A model generated the notes under the pieces. It had not been told where the DNA came from. It saw nothing but the letters and a program-made list of their open reading frames with translations, and searched no databases. This document shows, piece by piece, positions 34,872-43,681 of a stretch of 64,000 nucleotides of DNA. Where the stretch lies: the NCBI GenBank assembly GCA_000309945.1, contig CM001633.1, forward strand, positions 580,723-644,722. The letters run 5' to 3'. The position numbers were made by a program, and so were the translations under genes. Source of the stretch: Leptolyngbyaceae cyanobacterium JSC-12. Lineage in GTDB: Bacteria; Cyanobacteriota; Cyanobacteriia; Leptolyngbyales; Leptolyngbyaceae. Within the stretch, counting starts at the first letter, position 1. Each line of letters starts with the position of its first letter.

Positions 34872-35093
34872 TCATGGATGATTGGCTTGGTTAAGGGCGT
34901 GAATAATCCACAACCCAACTAGCACAACAAACGGAACAGAACTAACTAATAGGAGGGCACCTCTAGATTCAAACTCTTGTTCATGTAATCGTCGCTGTTC
35001 TTCTGCATGACGAAGAGCGATCGGTTCCGTAATTTGAGGAACTTGATCCTGAATAGTTTGGTTGATTAAATCTTGAATCTCGTTAGGAGTCAT
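34872..35093 (-). CDS. small membrane protein
   Basis: 73 residues: a Gln/Glu-rich amphipathic helix ('MTPNEIQDLINQTIQDQVPQ') then one membrane segment ('ALLLVSSVPFVVLVGLWIIH'). Single-pass, N-in or N-out not determined. Function unknown. Preceded by the terminator of the ThyX-like gene. Confidence 0.55.
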   Translation of the reverse strand: MTPNEIQDLINQTIQDQVPQITEPIALRHAEEQRRLHEQEFESRGALLLVSSVPFVVLVGLWIIHALNQANHP

Positions 35094-35164
35094 GGTTAAC
35101 CTGTGTAAGTTTATTAATCGCTAGATTAACAGGTTTTTTAAGCCACTGACTGTATAACAAGTAT

Positions 35165-35191
35165 TAAAAAAGCCAGGTGCTATCCTGGCTT
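35165..35191 (-). terminator. rho-independent terminator of the ThyX-like gene
   Basis: On the minus strand AGCCAGG/CCTGGCT pairs over a 6-base loop and is followed directly by a run of six T. It lies 74 bases after the stop of the ThyX-like gene. Confidence 0.75.
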
Positions 35192-35264
35192 GTAATCGGT
35201 CGTGCTCTATTCATTCTATTAAAGTTAATCGGAGTTAATAAAGTAAATTATTAACTTTTAGTTC

Positions 35265-36836
35265 TTAGCTTCTGTCCGTAAATTGTGCTTTGTTAGTTGG
35301 GTCAGGTTTTTCAAGTGCTTGATACAATGGGTGCCACCAGCTGTGTGTGTCAGACAAAGCTTTGAGCCAACTATGCACAAGCATTCTATAGTTGATATGT
35401 CCACCCGGACGAATTCGGGTACGAATTGTGTAAATCAGATCATCTACAGACCCATACATCGCATATTCACTACGATGAGCGTGAGGCAGTAAATATCTGA
35501 CAAGAGAGTAGAGTTCAGCCTTAGTTAAGTAGTCAGAAGCTTCTTTAGCCCATGCATAAATGTCTTTGTAGTAAGTTGTAAGGCAAGCATTATAGATGTC
35601 TAATAACTGAGTCCTCACACTCGGTAACGCTTGTAAGTATGCGCAATGCATAAAACCATTTGCCAGCTCTTTTTCTGCAGAACCACAATTATCCAAAAAG
35701 GGTATGAACCGCTCTAAAGATCTATGTCTATTCAGGTCCTTTAGAGAACCTAAATCAGTAAATCCCCTAAGTTGGATTGCACCATGTTGTGCAATGGGTC
35801 CCATTGGCGTATGTTGTGAATGCACTAAGTGTAAAAACTTTCCGAACGATTCGAGTTCCTGAACAGCCGAATAGTCTAATCTGATACCTGGCTGAGCTAA
35901 CATCGCAACGTGCTCAAACAACGCCATACGTGCATGGGTGTAGCCAACAGCTAAATTGGGTAATTTAAGTTTATTAATTTGTGGGTTTTTGACCAGTTGT
36001 TCTGCTGCTGCAACCAGTTTGTTTGTTGAGTCTTCAATTACAGAAGATGGTTGTGAATGTCTTATTAATTCAGCTGCTTCTGGTACGTATCCTAGCTCTT
36101 CTAACTCCCTAGTACCTGTTAAAAGTGCGCGTAACAAATCCCCTACAATTTTTTCGTGGGGGTCTGAACTACCACCCATTACACCGATGTATCGGCTCCA
36201 CTCCCTAGCAGATTGAACTGCACCAAAGTTGGTGAGGATGCCCATTGGCAATAACATTCTTACAGTGTCGAAGGCTCTGCTTTTAAGAGCACTTAGGTCT
36301 TTAGTGTCTTCAGAAGAAATTGAGAAGGTACGCTGTAACTGTTCTTGTGTAGGAGTGATCAGATTCGTATACATCTGAAGCTGAGTTTTTATTAAAGCTG
36401 AAAACTTTACCCTAAGTTTTGTAGGTAGAGAAACCGGGAATCTGTTAGCCCATTTACCCTGACTAAAATTCTGATACCTGGATGACCTCTCTTGTCCATC
36501 TTGAGTTGGACAAAGATAGAAAAACCGCATAGCAGTAACAGCCGGAACATTTTCGACACAGCAAAATAGATGTGCCATACCTGCTACAGATGCGTGTCCA
36601 TATCCAGAAAAAATTTTACCAAGACGTTCAGCCGCATCAACCTGATTGGTTTGTACTTCACTTAAGATCTTTTCAATACTATCGCCACTTCGAGAATACC
36701 TTGCGGCTAAGTAGGCATTTACTGAGGGTTGTTTACGTCCGGGGTTTTGCAAAAGGGTGTAAACAGAAATGCCGGATTGAGTATCAGTCAATCCGGCAAT
36801 ACCTAATTCAGAGTTATAAGTCGCTTGAACCATCAT
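35265..36836 (-). CDS. double-domain ThyX-like protein
   Basis: 523 residues, about twice a normal ThyX. In the first half 'YGHASVAGMAHLFCCVENVP' then 'MRFFYLCPTQDGQERSSRYQ' align with the ThyX signature RHRxxSxNExSxRY: R104 and S118/S119-R-Y remain, while the His-Arg pair has become Phe-Phe. The second half has the 'LNRHRSLERF' segment (370-376) and 'MYGSVDDLIYTIRTRIRPGG'. FAD-dependent thymidylate synthase makes dTMP from dUMP; because neither half has the full signature, activity on dUMP is uncertain and another nucleotide substrate is possible. Confidence 0.72.
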   Translation of the reverse strand: MMVQATYNSELGIAGLTDTQSGISVYTLLQNPGRKQPSVNAYLAARYSRSGDSIEKILSEVQTNQVDAAERLGKIFSGYGHASVAGMAHLFCCVENVPAVTAMRFFYLCPTQDGQERSSRYQNFSQGKWANRFPVSLPTKLRVKFSALIKTQLQMYTNLITPTQEQLQRTFSISSEDTKDLSALKSRAFDTVRMLLPMGILTNFGAVQSAREWSRYIGVMGGSSDPHEKIVGDLLRALLTGTRELEELGYVPEAAELIRHSQPSSVIEDSTNKLVAAAEQLVKNPQINKLKLPNLAVGYTHARMALFEHVAMLAQPGIRLDYSAVQELESFGKFLHLVHSQHTPMGPIAQHGAIQLRGFTDLGSLKDLNRHRSLERFIPFLDNCGSAEKELANGFMHCAYLQALPSVRTQLLDIYNACLTTYYKDIYAWAKEASDYLTKAELYSLVRYLLPHAHRSEYAMYGSVDDLIYTIRTRIRPGGHINYRMLVHSWLKALSDTHSWWHPLYQALEKPDPTNKAQFTDRS

Positions 36837-36839
36837 ATG

Positions 36840-37559
36840 TTACTTTGTTACGGGATTAGATGGTAAGGGAGAAGGGGAAGCAACTGGCGTACAGTCTCGC
36901 TTATTCGACTCTAGGATTTCTATCGAGCGATCGTCGCCTATTTTATTAATAAGACTAACTAAAACCTTTTTAGCTTCGTCTTCAGCTTTTTTATAAACTT
37001 CACAGCTAGTCGCAGCAGCTTGGAACTCTTTTTTGGCTGCAGCCTCGGCAGTGCCACGCAAGTCTAAGTCCTGTTGAGGCGGAAACCATATGTTTTGACT
37101 TTGGTCGTAGATTTTACTTGCAACCACTTCTGTGTAAAGTACTTCTGGGTTTGGCAAGTTAATAACAACTTTAGTCTCTGACTCTTTAATGTCACTTTGG
37201 GTAATCTTTTTTAGATCGATGCCGACTCCAACTTTACCCTCTGCGATAAGAACTAACTTTGCTTGTTCTACTTCACCAATAAAGGCAATCTTAGACTTTT
37301 GAGTAGCTGGAACAACTCGCTCCAACTGTACTTCTGTTGTTATTAACTTACCAGATTCTTGGATTTGCTTGAGTACTGTGGGTCTTGGTGTTGCTTCAAC
37401 TTCCACTTTGGGGGGTTCCACAAGAGTGGTAGGGACGTGTGCAGTAGCACGAGATAACAAAAACGAGAGAAAGCTCTTGCCGGGGGAAGCAGTTACTACA
37501 TCGTAGATAAGTGCACCAACTGCTCCCAGCAAAATAAGTCCAGACAAACTAAAACGCAT
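36840..37559 (-). CDS. DUF4230 family membrane-anchored protein
   Basis: 239 residues. One N-terminal membrane anchor ('LSGLILLGAVGALIYDVVTA'), then the DUF4230 body: 'LQIQ/QESGKLITTEVQLERVV', 'GEVGVGIDLKKI'-like strand 'GKVGVGIDLKKITQSDIKES', 'KVVINLPNPEVLYTEV', and a helical region. DUF4230 proteins are extracytoplasmic; function unknown. First gene of the envelope cluster after ThyX, 3 bases from it. Confidence 0.75.
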   Translation of the reverse strand: MRFSLSGLILLGAVGALIYDVVTASPGKSFLSFLLSRATAHVPTTLVEPPKVEVEATPRPTVLKQIQESGKLITTEVQLERVVPATQKSKIAFIGEVEQAKLVLIAEGKVGVGIDLKKITQSDIKESETKVVINLPNPEVLYTEVVASKIYDQSQNIWFPPQQDLDLRGTAEAAAKKEFQAAATSCEVYKKAEDEAKKVLVSLINKIGDDRSIEILESNKRDCTPVASPSPLPSNPVTK

Positions 37560-37669
37560 GATTGGATAAGTTTAATAATGCTGTCAAAATCTGCCTGGGC
37601 AACTTTGGAATAAGGCTTTGAAAATTATGCAAGGAAGTGCTTGTGGCACCTTCTTGTAACCGTTGTTCG

Positions 37670-38110
37670 TTAGCTTTTTCCATTTTTTGGACCTCTAATC
37701 ACATTAACTCCTTTTACTTCAACCAACCTTCCAAAAGATTCTCCACTCATCATTTCTTTCACTTTGTTTGCTAGTTCTTGGTCGAGTAACAAACACCAGG
37801 CTTCTTTTTTACCGTAGTATGAGCATTGTTTACCTACAGAGTTTGCAGGTAAAGATGTAGATTGAAGGTACCTATCAAAGTCAGTTCTTTGCTCTGGCGT
37901 TAAGATTGCTCTATCCAACCAGACCATGTATTTGGTGAAAGAATTCCCTTTAACTGGAGTAATTCCCAGATCCGGCAAGGTAGACCCTTGTTCAGGACTG
38001 GGAGTGGAAACAAGAGCATTGCCATTACTCAATACAGCTTCTTGGTTGTTTGACAGCCATATGGCACCAATAGCTAAAGCACTAACGCATACAATCGGTA
38101 CAGTTCTCAT
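37670..38110 (-). CDS. hypothetical secreted or anchored protein
   Basis: 146 residues. The N-terminal 'RTVPIVCVSALAIGAIWLS' is a signal anchor. The mature part has two cysteines ('KQCSYYGKKEAWCLLLD') that could form a disulfide. No family known to me. Overlaps the M23 gene by 29 bases, so it is co-expressed with the peptidoglycan enzymes. Confidence 0.6.
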   Translation of the reverse strand: MRTVPIVCVSALAIGAIWLSNNQEAVLSNGNALVSTPSPEQGSTLPDLGITPVKGNSFTKYMVWLDRAILTPEQRTDFDRYLQSTSLPANSVGKQCSYYGKKEAWCLLLDQELANKVKEMMSGESFGRLVEVKGVNVIRGPKNGKS

Positions 38111-38675
38111 CTCGTTTTCTGGTGTGGTAAGAGGTGGCTAAATAAGCTGTTGGAGTGACACCCTTATCAGCTTTTTGCATTGCTCGGAAAACCCTGGCGG
38201 GGTCAACTAAGCTTTGATTAAATCTTAACTCAAAATGTAAGTGAGGACCGCTGGAGTTACCCGTTGATCCTGCTAACCCCAAAGTGTCTCCAGCTTTTAC
38301 TTCTTGTCCTTTCTGAACTGAAACTGCACTGAGGTGACAGTAACGATGATCCCACCGTCCTGACACCACGTAAACTTCTAAGCCGCACCCACCCTGGTCT
38401 GTAGTAACAACGTCTTCAACTTTACCTTTCCACCAGTTGATTACGGGTTTACCAGTATCCACAGCTATGTCTATAGCACTGTGGAATCCACCAGCTCTGT
38501 TTCCGAAAGGAGACGTGTACCCGACAAAATCCTGAAGTTTGATGGGAAACCGAGCATAACTCCAGTCTGTTTTACTAATAGCAGCCTGGACTTGCAAAGT
38601 ATCCCAGTTCAAAAAAAGTATAAGAGAAAGCGTCAGTAAAAAACTGGTTATAAATTTAAGCAGCCTGTTTTGCAT
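38082..38675 (-). CDS. M23-family peptidoglycan endopeptidase
   Basis: 197 residues. Signal sequence 'LLKFITSFLLTLSLILFLNW', then a compact M23 domain with H65 and D69 ('FHSAIDIA'), H114 ('RYCHLS') and H145-x-H147 ('PHLHFEL'): all metal and catalytic positions are kept. Cleaves peptidoglycan peptides in the periplasm. In a plasmid-like cluster such enzymes usually open the cell wall for a transfer apparatus. Overlaps both neighbouring genes. Confidence 0.88.
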   Translation of the reverse strand: MQNRLLKFITSFLLTLSLILFLNWDTLQVQAAISKTDWSYARFPIKLQDFVGYTSPFGNRAGGFHSAIDIAVDTGKPVINWWKGKVEDVVTTDQGGCGLEVYVVSGRWDHRYCHLSAVSVQKGQEVKAGDTLGLAGSTGNSSGPHLHFELRFNQSLVDPARVFRAMQKADKGVTPTAYLATSYHTRKRDENCTDCMR

Positions 38676-39168
38676 GAACGGTGTGTGTATTCTGGTTACG
38701 AATTGCAGCCCACAGCCAGCTGCGTTCTATTTCACTTAATTGATCCTCAACTCGTGTATTTAACCACGAGTAAACAAAATCGTATCCGTAGTCCTGGCAC
38801 ATAGGAGCTAAAACTTGTCTTAGACGGTCCGCATTCTGTGCACGACACGTTAATAAAACTAGTCCCATACTAGTTTCCAATGCGTTTGTACTTAAGAAAA
38901 ACTCTTGAGTACGTGTCAGATAAAGAAATGGCAGCGACTCAACTGCTTTCTTGGAAGTTTGTTTAATCGTTCCAACAACTTGATATTGTATTGCAGCAAC
39001 TACTGAAACAACCAGTACTAAGGGTACTAAAACATTTCCGGCTAAGTAACCCAAAGCTCCGCCTGCGATAATCATGCAGGCTACAAATGCACCCAGTAAG
39101 TATATTAAAATCCACTGAGACGATACCCACTCGATAAGTGTGTTTGTATAAAGCTTTTGAGTAAACAT
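38656..39168 (-). CDS. hypothetical membrane protein
   Basis: 170 residues with two close membrane segments ('WILIYLLGAFVACMIIAGGA' and 'VLVPLVLVVSVVAAIQY') near the N-terminus, then a soluble domain of about 100 residues ('LVLLTCRAQNADRLRQVLAP'). No domain recognised. Sits between the M23 and lysozyme-like genes. Confidence 0.6.
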   Translation of the reverse strand: MFTQKLYTNTLIEWVSSQWILIYLLGAFVACMIIAGGALGYLAGNVLVPLVLVVSVVAAIQYQVVGTIKQTSKKAVESLPFLYLTRTQEFFLSTNALETSMGLVLLTCRAQNADRLRQVLAPMCQDYGYDFVYSWLNTRVEDQLSEIERSWLWAAIRNQNTHTVHAKQAA

Positions 39169-39170
39169 TT

Positions 39171-40217
39171 TCAGGAACGCTTAAAACTTTTATATCCTTC
39201 TAGATAAACGTTATCATCCATTGAGGGTGTTGCGCCAGCTGCGGCGTCCAATCTGCCTTGCGTCCAAAGAACAGCTTTAATTTTTTGCTCAGTTAAAGGC
39301 AGTCTGGTGACTGAGCGTAATTGAGCTTCGAAACGGTATGGGTTTTGGTCTAAAGCAGGACGATACGATACAGGTTGAAATGATGTTGGGCGCACTCCAG
39401 CCAACCATTTATCCAACGCTTGTGTCATCATGGTCATTCGTCTCTTTTGATCGGTACGTAACCAATATTCAGATACAAACGTCGTATCGTAGCTTCCCGT
39501 ATCAGGATTAATAAATGCTTTTGTTCTTGCCTCTAAGATAGCTTCGTCACCCTTTAACCCCTTAGATTTCGCTTCTTTTAGCCGATCAAAGTAGTTGCCT
39601 CGACTATAGCCAAAGCTACCTCCGTTTCCGTCTCCACTACAACCAGATGAACAATAACCAATGCAAAGGGGAGCTTGGTTGACCACATCAATTGCGTTAT
39701 AAACTTCGGCGTCTGAAAGATTATCCGAAGCTATCTTCGGTTTAATAAGTTGATGATAGAAAGCTTTTAGTTTACCGTATTGTCTTTTGTCTGCTTCATG
39801 AGGACTTAGATTATCAGCATTTCCAAATTGATATGAAAAGGCACCCCTGTTATGCACCCCATTACCGGGGTCGGTGTGTCCGTCATAATTAGGAGTTGTG
39901 TTTCCATTAATATCGACACACCCCTCGGCAGCACCCACTAAGCGCCAAACTAATGATTTTTGCACAGGTTCATCCACCCACAAGTCTGCTTCAGTAAATC
40001 TAAATCCTTGTGGATTATTTTTTTGTTCTGGGTGTTTCTGGACTTTCTCTTTTTTCTGATTGTTCTGACTAGGAATTGGAACAATAGAGTTTAAGGTACT
40101 AGTTTTATTAAACTGGTCTGACATTGTATGTAAAACTATTACACCAATTGCGCCACCAGCTAACCCTTCTAGAAACTTACGCCGTTTAACTGTGGTTGAA
40201 TAACTGCTGTAAATCAT
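39171..40217 (-). CDS. Tat-exported lysozyme-like protein
   Basis: 348 residues. 'KRRKFLEGLAGGAIGVIVL' is a twin-arginine signal, so the protein is exported folded. After a Lys/Gln/Asn linker comes 'VGAAEGCVDINGNTTPNYDG' and 'DPGNGVHNRGAFSYQFG', reminiscent of lysozyme-fold muramidases with a Glu after a helix and a Gly/Asn/Tyr-rich beta part; four cysteines ('LCIGYCSSGCSG') suggest disulfides. The enzymatic role is inferred, not certain. It lies between the M23 and trypsin-like genes. Confidence 0.55.
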   Translation of the reverse strand: MIYSSYSTTVKRRKFLEGLAGGAIGVIVLHTMSDQFNKTSTLNSIVPIPSQNNQKKEKVQKHPEQKNNPQGFRFTEADLWVDEPVQKSLVWRLVGAAEGCVDINGNTTPNYDGHTDPGNGVHNRGAFSYQFGNADNLSPHEADKRQYGKLKAFYHQLIKPKIASDNLSDAEVYNAIDVVNQAPLCIGYCSSGCSGDGNGGSFGYSRGNYFDRLKEAKSKGLKGDEAILEARTKAFINPDTGSYDTTFVSEYWLRTDQKRRMTMMTQALDKWLAGVRPTSFQPVSYRPALDQNPYRFEAQLRSVTRLPLTEQKIKAVLWTQGRLDAAAGATPSMDDNVYLEGYKSFKRS

Positions 40218-40235
40218 CTTTTGACTACGTAGAAC

Positions 40236-41033
40236 TTACTTAATTTTTTTAAGCTCAGCTTCCACTTGAGCAACTGGAATAGCAATAGCCTTTCCGACAC
40301 CTCCTGAAGCAGAGTTCATGCCCACAACCATTCCAGTTTCATTCAACAGAGGACCGCCTGAATTTCCTGGATTTATTAGGCTGTTGTGGGCGATCACGTT
40401 AGTTAACTGGGATACAGCTCTCCCTTTGTACCTAATAGAAGGTATTACATCTACGATTTTACCCACAGAAATGTTGATGCCTAGTCCAAAAGGATTACCG
40501 ATACTTACTATTAATTGATCTCTTTGAAAACCCGATAACCCCAACGTTTTGCAAGGACAATCATGTTTAACGAACGCAATATCATTGTCTTCAGACTGAT
40601 GTATAACAGTTCCTTTGCAACGCTTGTTATTTCCAAAGTTAGTTAGCTCAACAGTAGAGTTACCCATAACCACATGCTTGTTAGTAACCACCAGGTCTTG
40701 GCTGATTGACCAACCACTACCTATCTCTCCATTAGCATTTATTGCAAATACTCCTTCTAACGATTTATTCACCACTTGAGAAATAACTTTAGTTTTATCT
40801 CCTGAGATAGTCACTGCTGCCTGGTTTAATCCAGGTATGTTTGGTGCATCCACTTTTGGAGGATCTACTAAAGTGTTGGAGCCTGGAACAACTTGTGCAA
40901 ACTTATCCTTAATACTTTGTAAGAATGCAAGGTCTAAAAGTACTGATGTGTCTCCATGAAGATACAATACCGTGCCAGCAGTTATTGCTGAGCATATTAA
41001 TAAAGTGTTGCGTCTAGATTTGATACTCATCAT
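40236..41033 (-). CDS. trypsin-like (HtrA-type) serine protease
   Basis: 265 residues. N-terminal signal anchor, Pro-rich linker, then a chymotrypsin fold with complete triad: H120 in 'VVTNKHVV', D151 in 'EDNDIAFV' and S225 in 'NPGNSGGPL'. No PDZ domain follows, so it is shorter than classical DegP/HtrA. Probably periplasmic or membrane-attached; may process surface or transfer proteins. Its start overlaps the stop of the FtsK-like gene by four bases. Confidence 0.87.
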   Translation of the reverse strand: MMSIKSRRNTLLICSAITAGTVLYLHGDTSVLLDLAFLQSIKDKFAQVVPGSNTLVDPPKVDAPNIPGLNQAAVTISGDKTKVISQVVNKSLEGVFAINANGEIGSGWSISQDLVVTNKHVVMGNSTVELTNFGNNKRCKGTVIHQSEDNDIAFVKHDCPCKTLGLSGFQRDQLIVSIGNPFGLGINISVGKIVDVIPSIRYKGRAVSQLTNVIAHNSLINPGNSGGPLLNETGMVVGMNSASGGVGKAIAIPVAQVEAELKKIK

Positions 41034-43009
41034 GTTTTATTTGCCATGTTTCGGACAATCTGCTCCACCGCTTGTTGTTGAGCTGGGACAGGATTATTAG
41101 GTTTTTGTGTAGCTTGTGGAACAACTTGCTGAACAGGCTGTTTATTGGTTTGTGTTGTTTTATTAGTTGCTTGCGGCTTTTTTGGAAGTTGGGGTAACTG
41201 AGGGACAGGTTCTTTTAACTGGTCAGTAACCGCTGGTTTAACCTTGGAATATAAAGTCTTTAACTCTTCTACCGTTCTTTGTAACAGATTTTCACTTAGA
41301 AAACCTATCTGTGCTCGAACTGGTGGTCTTCCGAAGTAATAAACCCAGCTGTCACCTTTACCAACAAGTTGTGAGCCAATCTTACCATCTGAATTCTTCT
41401 CATCAAAGATATACATGGATGCGTGTGGGGTAGAATGCAACACAACTCTAGTTGGACACATATCCCGAACATCTGTAGTAATAGATTCTTCAGTGGGGGT
41501 ATGTGCTCCGATCGCCCATAAAATTCCGTTAGAACTAGTTGTTCTAGTTCCTTCTTCTAAGAGGTCATCTATTTCTTTTGAGAATTGCTTTGTTTGTCGG
41601 TATTTTAGAGTGTCAATCTCTTCAAGAACAACAAACCAGATCGGCATGGGTGGTAGCCCTTTTTCAATCCTACGTTTGTTGTACGACCAAATGTTGTCTA
41701 CACCTTCTGCCGAAAAGATTTTATCTCTGCGGGAGTACTCCTTAGCAATCAGATGCAAAACTTGATAGGCGCGTTCAACAGTAGTAATTACTTCACCGTT
41801 CCATAAGTGCGGTAACCCCTGAAAGGGGGAGAAGCTTTTTAGTCTTAAGTCGATTGCGATAACCGAAACCCACTGTGGTTCGTACTTAAGGCACACCTGC
41901 AGGAGAATTTGTCTAGCAAGGTTAGACTTACCAGATCTTGTAATACCTGCGTAGAGTATTGGTTGCTCAAACGATACGTAGATTCGTGTGTTCTGAAGGT
42001 CCACCCCAATCGGAAATTTAGGAGGCTGGGATGGGTCTGCCATCACAACTCTTCGTTGCTGATCGAAATTTAATAAGGAAGTAAATGGGCAATGCTCCCA
42101 ATACTCTTCGGGTTTTGGTACTTGAACCTCAAATACTCCCCTTAACCCAGCAATAATTGTAGGCTTGGGAATACCGAGGTACTGCATTCCCATTTGCACT
42201 GCTTCCCCGGACATTGCACGAAACCGGGTGAAATCTTGCAGCTTACATCTAAAAATAAAACGGATTACTCGTAAGTGTATAACTACTACGGGGTTGCCCA
42301 ACTCATCTAATGCGGGTTGAACCGTAGGAAAGTTTAATGAGTTAAATACCAACTGCATCGAATAAGACAATTGGCGTAATAAGTTTATATCGTTGCAATG
42401 TTGGTCTAAATCAATCTGGATAATTTCTTTTTCGGGTAACACAATATCGCTTGGTGGTCTATGCGCCAAAGCTCCAGGAGAATTTGTAGAAATTTGCTTA
42501 TTGCTTTCTTGATTTGAACTTAGAGAAGTTGTAGGAGCAGGAGCAGACATCGGTGGTTGCTGCAAAGCAGTAGTATTTTGCTGAGTCGTAGCCCTTGTGT
42601 TTTGGTCACTGGAGCTTGTCGAATTAGTTACAAAATTTTGAATTTTAGAGTTGGCAACTTTTTTACCAACTCTCTCAACAATATGTTTAGGTAGTTGAAA
42701 TAAATGAATCCAGTTTTCTATATCCTTCATCGCTCGTTCACGTTCTGACTCCGAATTCGCTCTGTAAGCAGATTCATATAGAACCTGTAAACCTTCTGCG
42801 ATGAAGGCGTCAGCTGAGCAGTTAGAAGTTAATATTCGACTCCCAAATTCTCGTAGAGTTGCAACCTTGTTAGGACTGCTTTGCACAGCAATACGCATCT
42901 CGCGGAGCAACTGAGATTCACTTTCGACGGTTTGTAGATTAGGTAAGGACTCAGGCTGTGGCACAGCCTGAGTCCTTCTGAGTAGAGAATTAAGCACGTC
43001 CACCAGCAA
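41030..43009 (-). CDS. FtsK/HerA-type DNA-pump ATPase
   Basis: 659 residues. Residues 1-190 are helical then Ser/Gln/Asn-rich linker; a beta-rich region (200-330) precedes the motor. Walker A is G355-ITRSGK-S362 ('LYAGITRSGKSNLA'), with the FtsK-like lead 'IGVDLQNTRIYVSFEQPI'; Walker B is 'WFVVLEEID' (E463/E464); 'ILWAIGAHTP' resembles the sensor after it. The tail is Gln/Pro-rich, not a gamma domain. No membrane segment is in the protein, but four membrane-protein genes adjoin. Could pump DNA for transfer or segregation; TraD/VirD4 coupling proteins are the alternative. Confidence 0.75.
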   Translation of the reverse strand: MLVDVLNSLLRRTQAVPQPESLPNLQTVESESQLLREMRIAVQSSPNKVATLREFGSRILTSNCSADAFIAEGLQVLYESAYRANSESERERAMKDIENWIHLFQLPKHIVERVGKKVANSKIQNFVTNSTSSSDQNTRATTQQNTTALQQPPMSAPAPTTSLSSNQESNKQISTNSPGALAHRPPSDIVLPEKEIIQIDLDQHCNDINLLRQLSYSMQLVFNSLNFPTVQPALDELGNPVVVIHLRVIRFIFRCKLQDFTRFRAMSGEAVQMGMQYLGIPKPTIIAGLRGVFEVQVPKPEEYWEHCPFTSLLNFDQQRRVVMADPSQPPKFPIGVDLQNTRIYVSFEQPILYAGITRSGKSNLARQILLQVCLKYEPQWVSVIAIDLRLKSFSPFQGLPHLWNGEVITTVERAYQVLHLIAKEYSRRDKIFSAEGVDNIWSYNKRRIEKGLPPMPIWFVVLEEIDTLKYRQTKQFSKEIDDLLEEGTRTTSSNGILWAIGAHTPTEESITTDVRDMCPTRVVLHSTPHASMYIFDEKNSDGKIGSQLVGKGDSWVYYFGRPPVRAQIGFLSENLLQRTVEELKTLYSKVKPAVTDQLKEPVPQLPQLPKKPQATNKTTQTNKQPVQQVVPQATQKPNNPVPAQQQAVEQIVRNMANKT

Positions 43010-43010
43010 A

Positions 43011-43667
43011 TTAAAAGTGCAAAATAACTCCTAACCCATAAGCTATTAAACTGTACAGGAAGGGTTTTCTTAATCGTTTCAACCAATTAACATTTTCAGC
43101 ATAGAAAAGGATGAATCCACCGATTATGGCTACTGCGATCCATAGGTGTAAGTTTAACAATAGAGCGTTTAGTTCGAGTGAAAACTTGCTTACTTTTCGT
43201 AGTATTGCAATTACTAAGTAGTAGAACCCGATGTGCAGATGATGCTGATTTTCACTAAAAGTAGTTTGAGGTTTCTTTTTAGATAGCTTCGGTTTGGTTT
43301 CTTCTTCTTTTGCTTCGTTTTTTCGAAACCTACCTAAAAAGTTTGGAAACGCCCCTTTAGATTGCTCCTCTTCAGAAGCATTTACATCAGTTTCTTGTTT
43401 TGGTTGTTCAGGTTTTGGAGTTGGCGTAAACGTAGAGTTGACTGGAGACTGAATTGGAGGTCTGCGTGGGATAGTCCCACGAGAAGGTGTTGCACCAGAA
43501 GCTTCTGTTCTATTAGGAATTGGAGCACTCTGCGGTGAACGAGGAGACTCGTATTCAATAGTTACAGCCTCCGTTGAAATCGTCTCAAACCCATTGTCTA
43601 CAAATCCTCGCAGGAACTCCTCACTACGTTCCAGTCTATTTTTATTATTATCAGCTTTGCTTTGCAT
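43011..43667 (-). CDS. hypothetical membrane protein
   Basis: 218 residues. The first 120 are polar and Pro/Glu/Lys-rich (cytoplasmic tail); three membrane segments close the protein ('HIGFYYLVIAILRKVS', 'LHLWIAVAIIGGFILFYAE', 'FLYSLIAYGLGVILHF'). It precedes the FtsK-like gene by one base and is a candidate membrane dock for the ATPase. No family known. Confidence 0.6.
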   Translation of the reverse strand: MQSKADNNKNRLERSEEFLRGFVDNGFETISTEAVTIEYESPRSPQSAPIPNRTEASGATPSRGTIPRRPPIQSPVNSTFTPTPKPEQPKQETDVNASEEEQSKGAFPNFLGRFRKNEAKEEETKPKLSKKKPQTTFSENQHHLHIGFYYLVIAILRKVSKFSLELNALLLNLHLWIAVAIIGGFILFYAENVNWLKRLRKPFLYSLIAYGLGVILHF

Positions 43668-43681
43668 ATACGATTTAAGGA

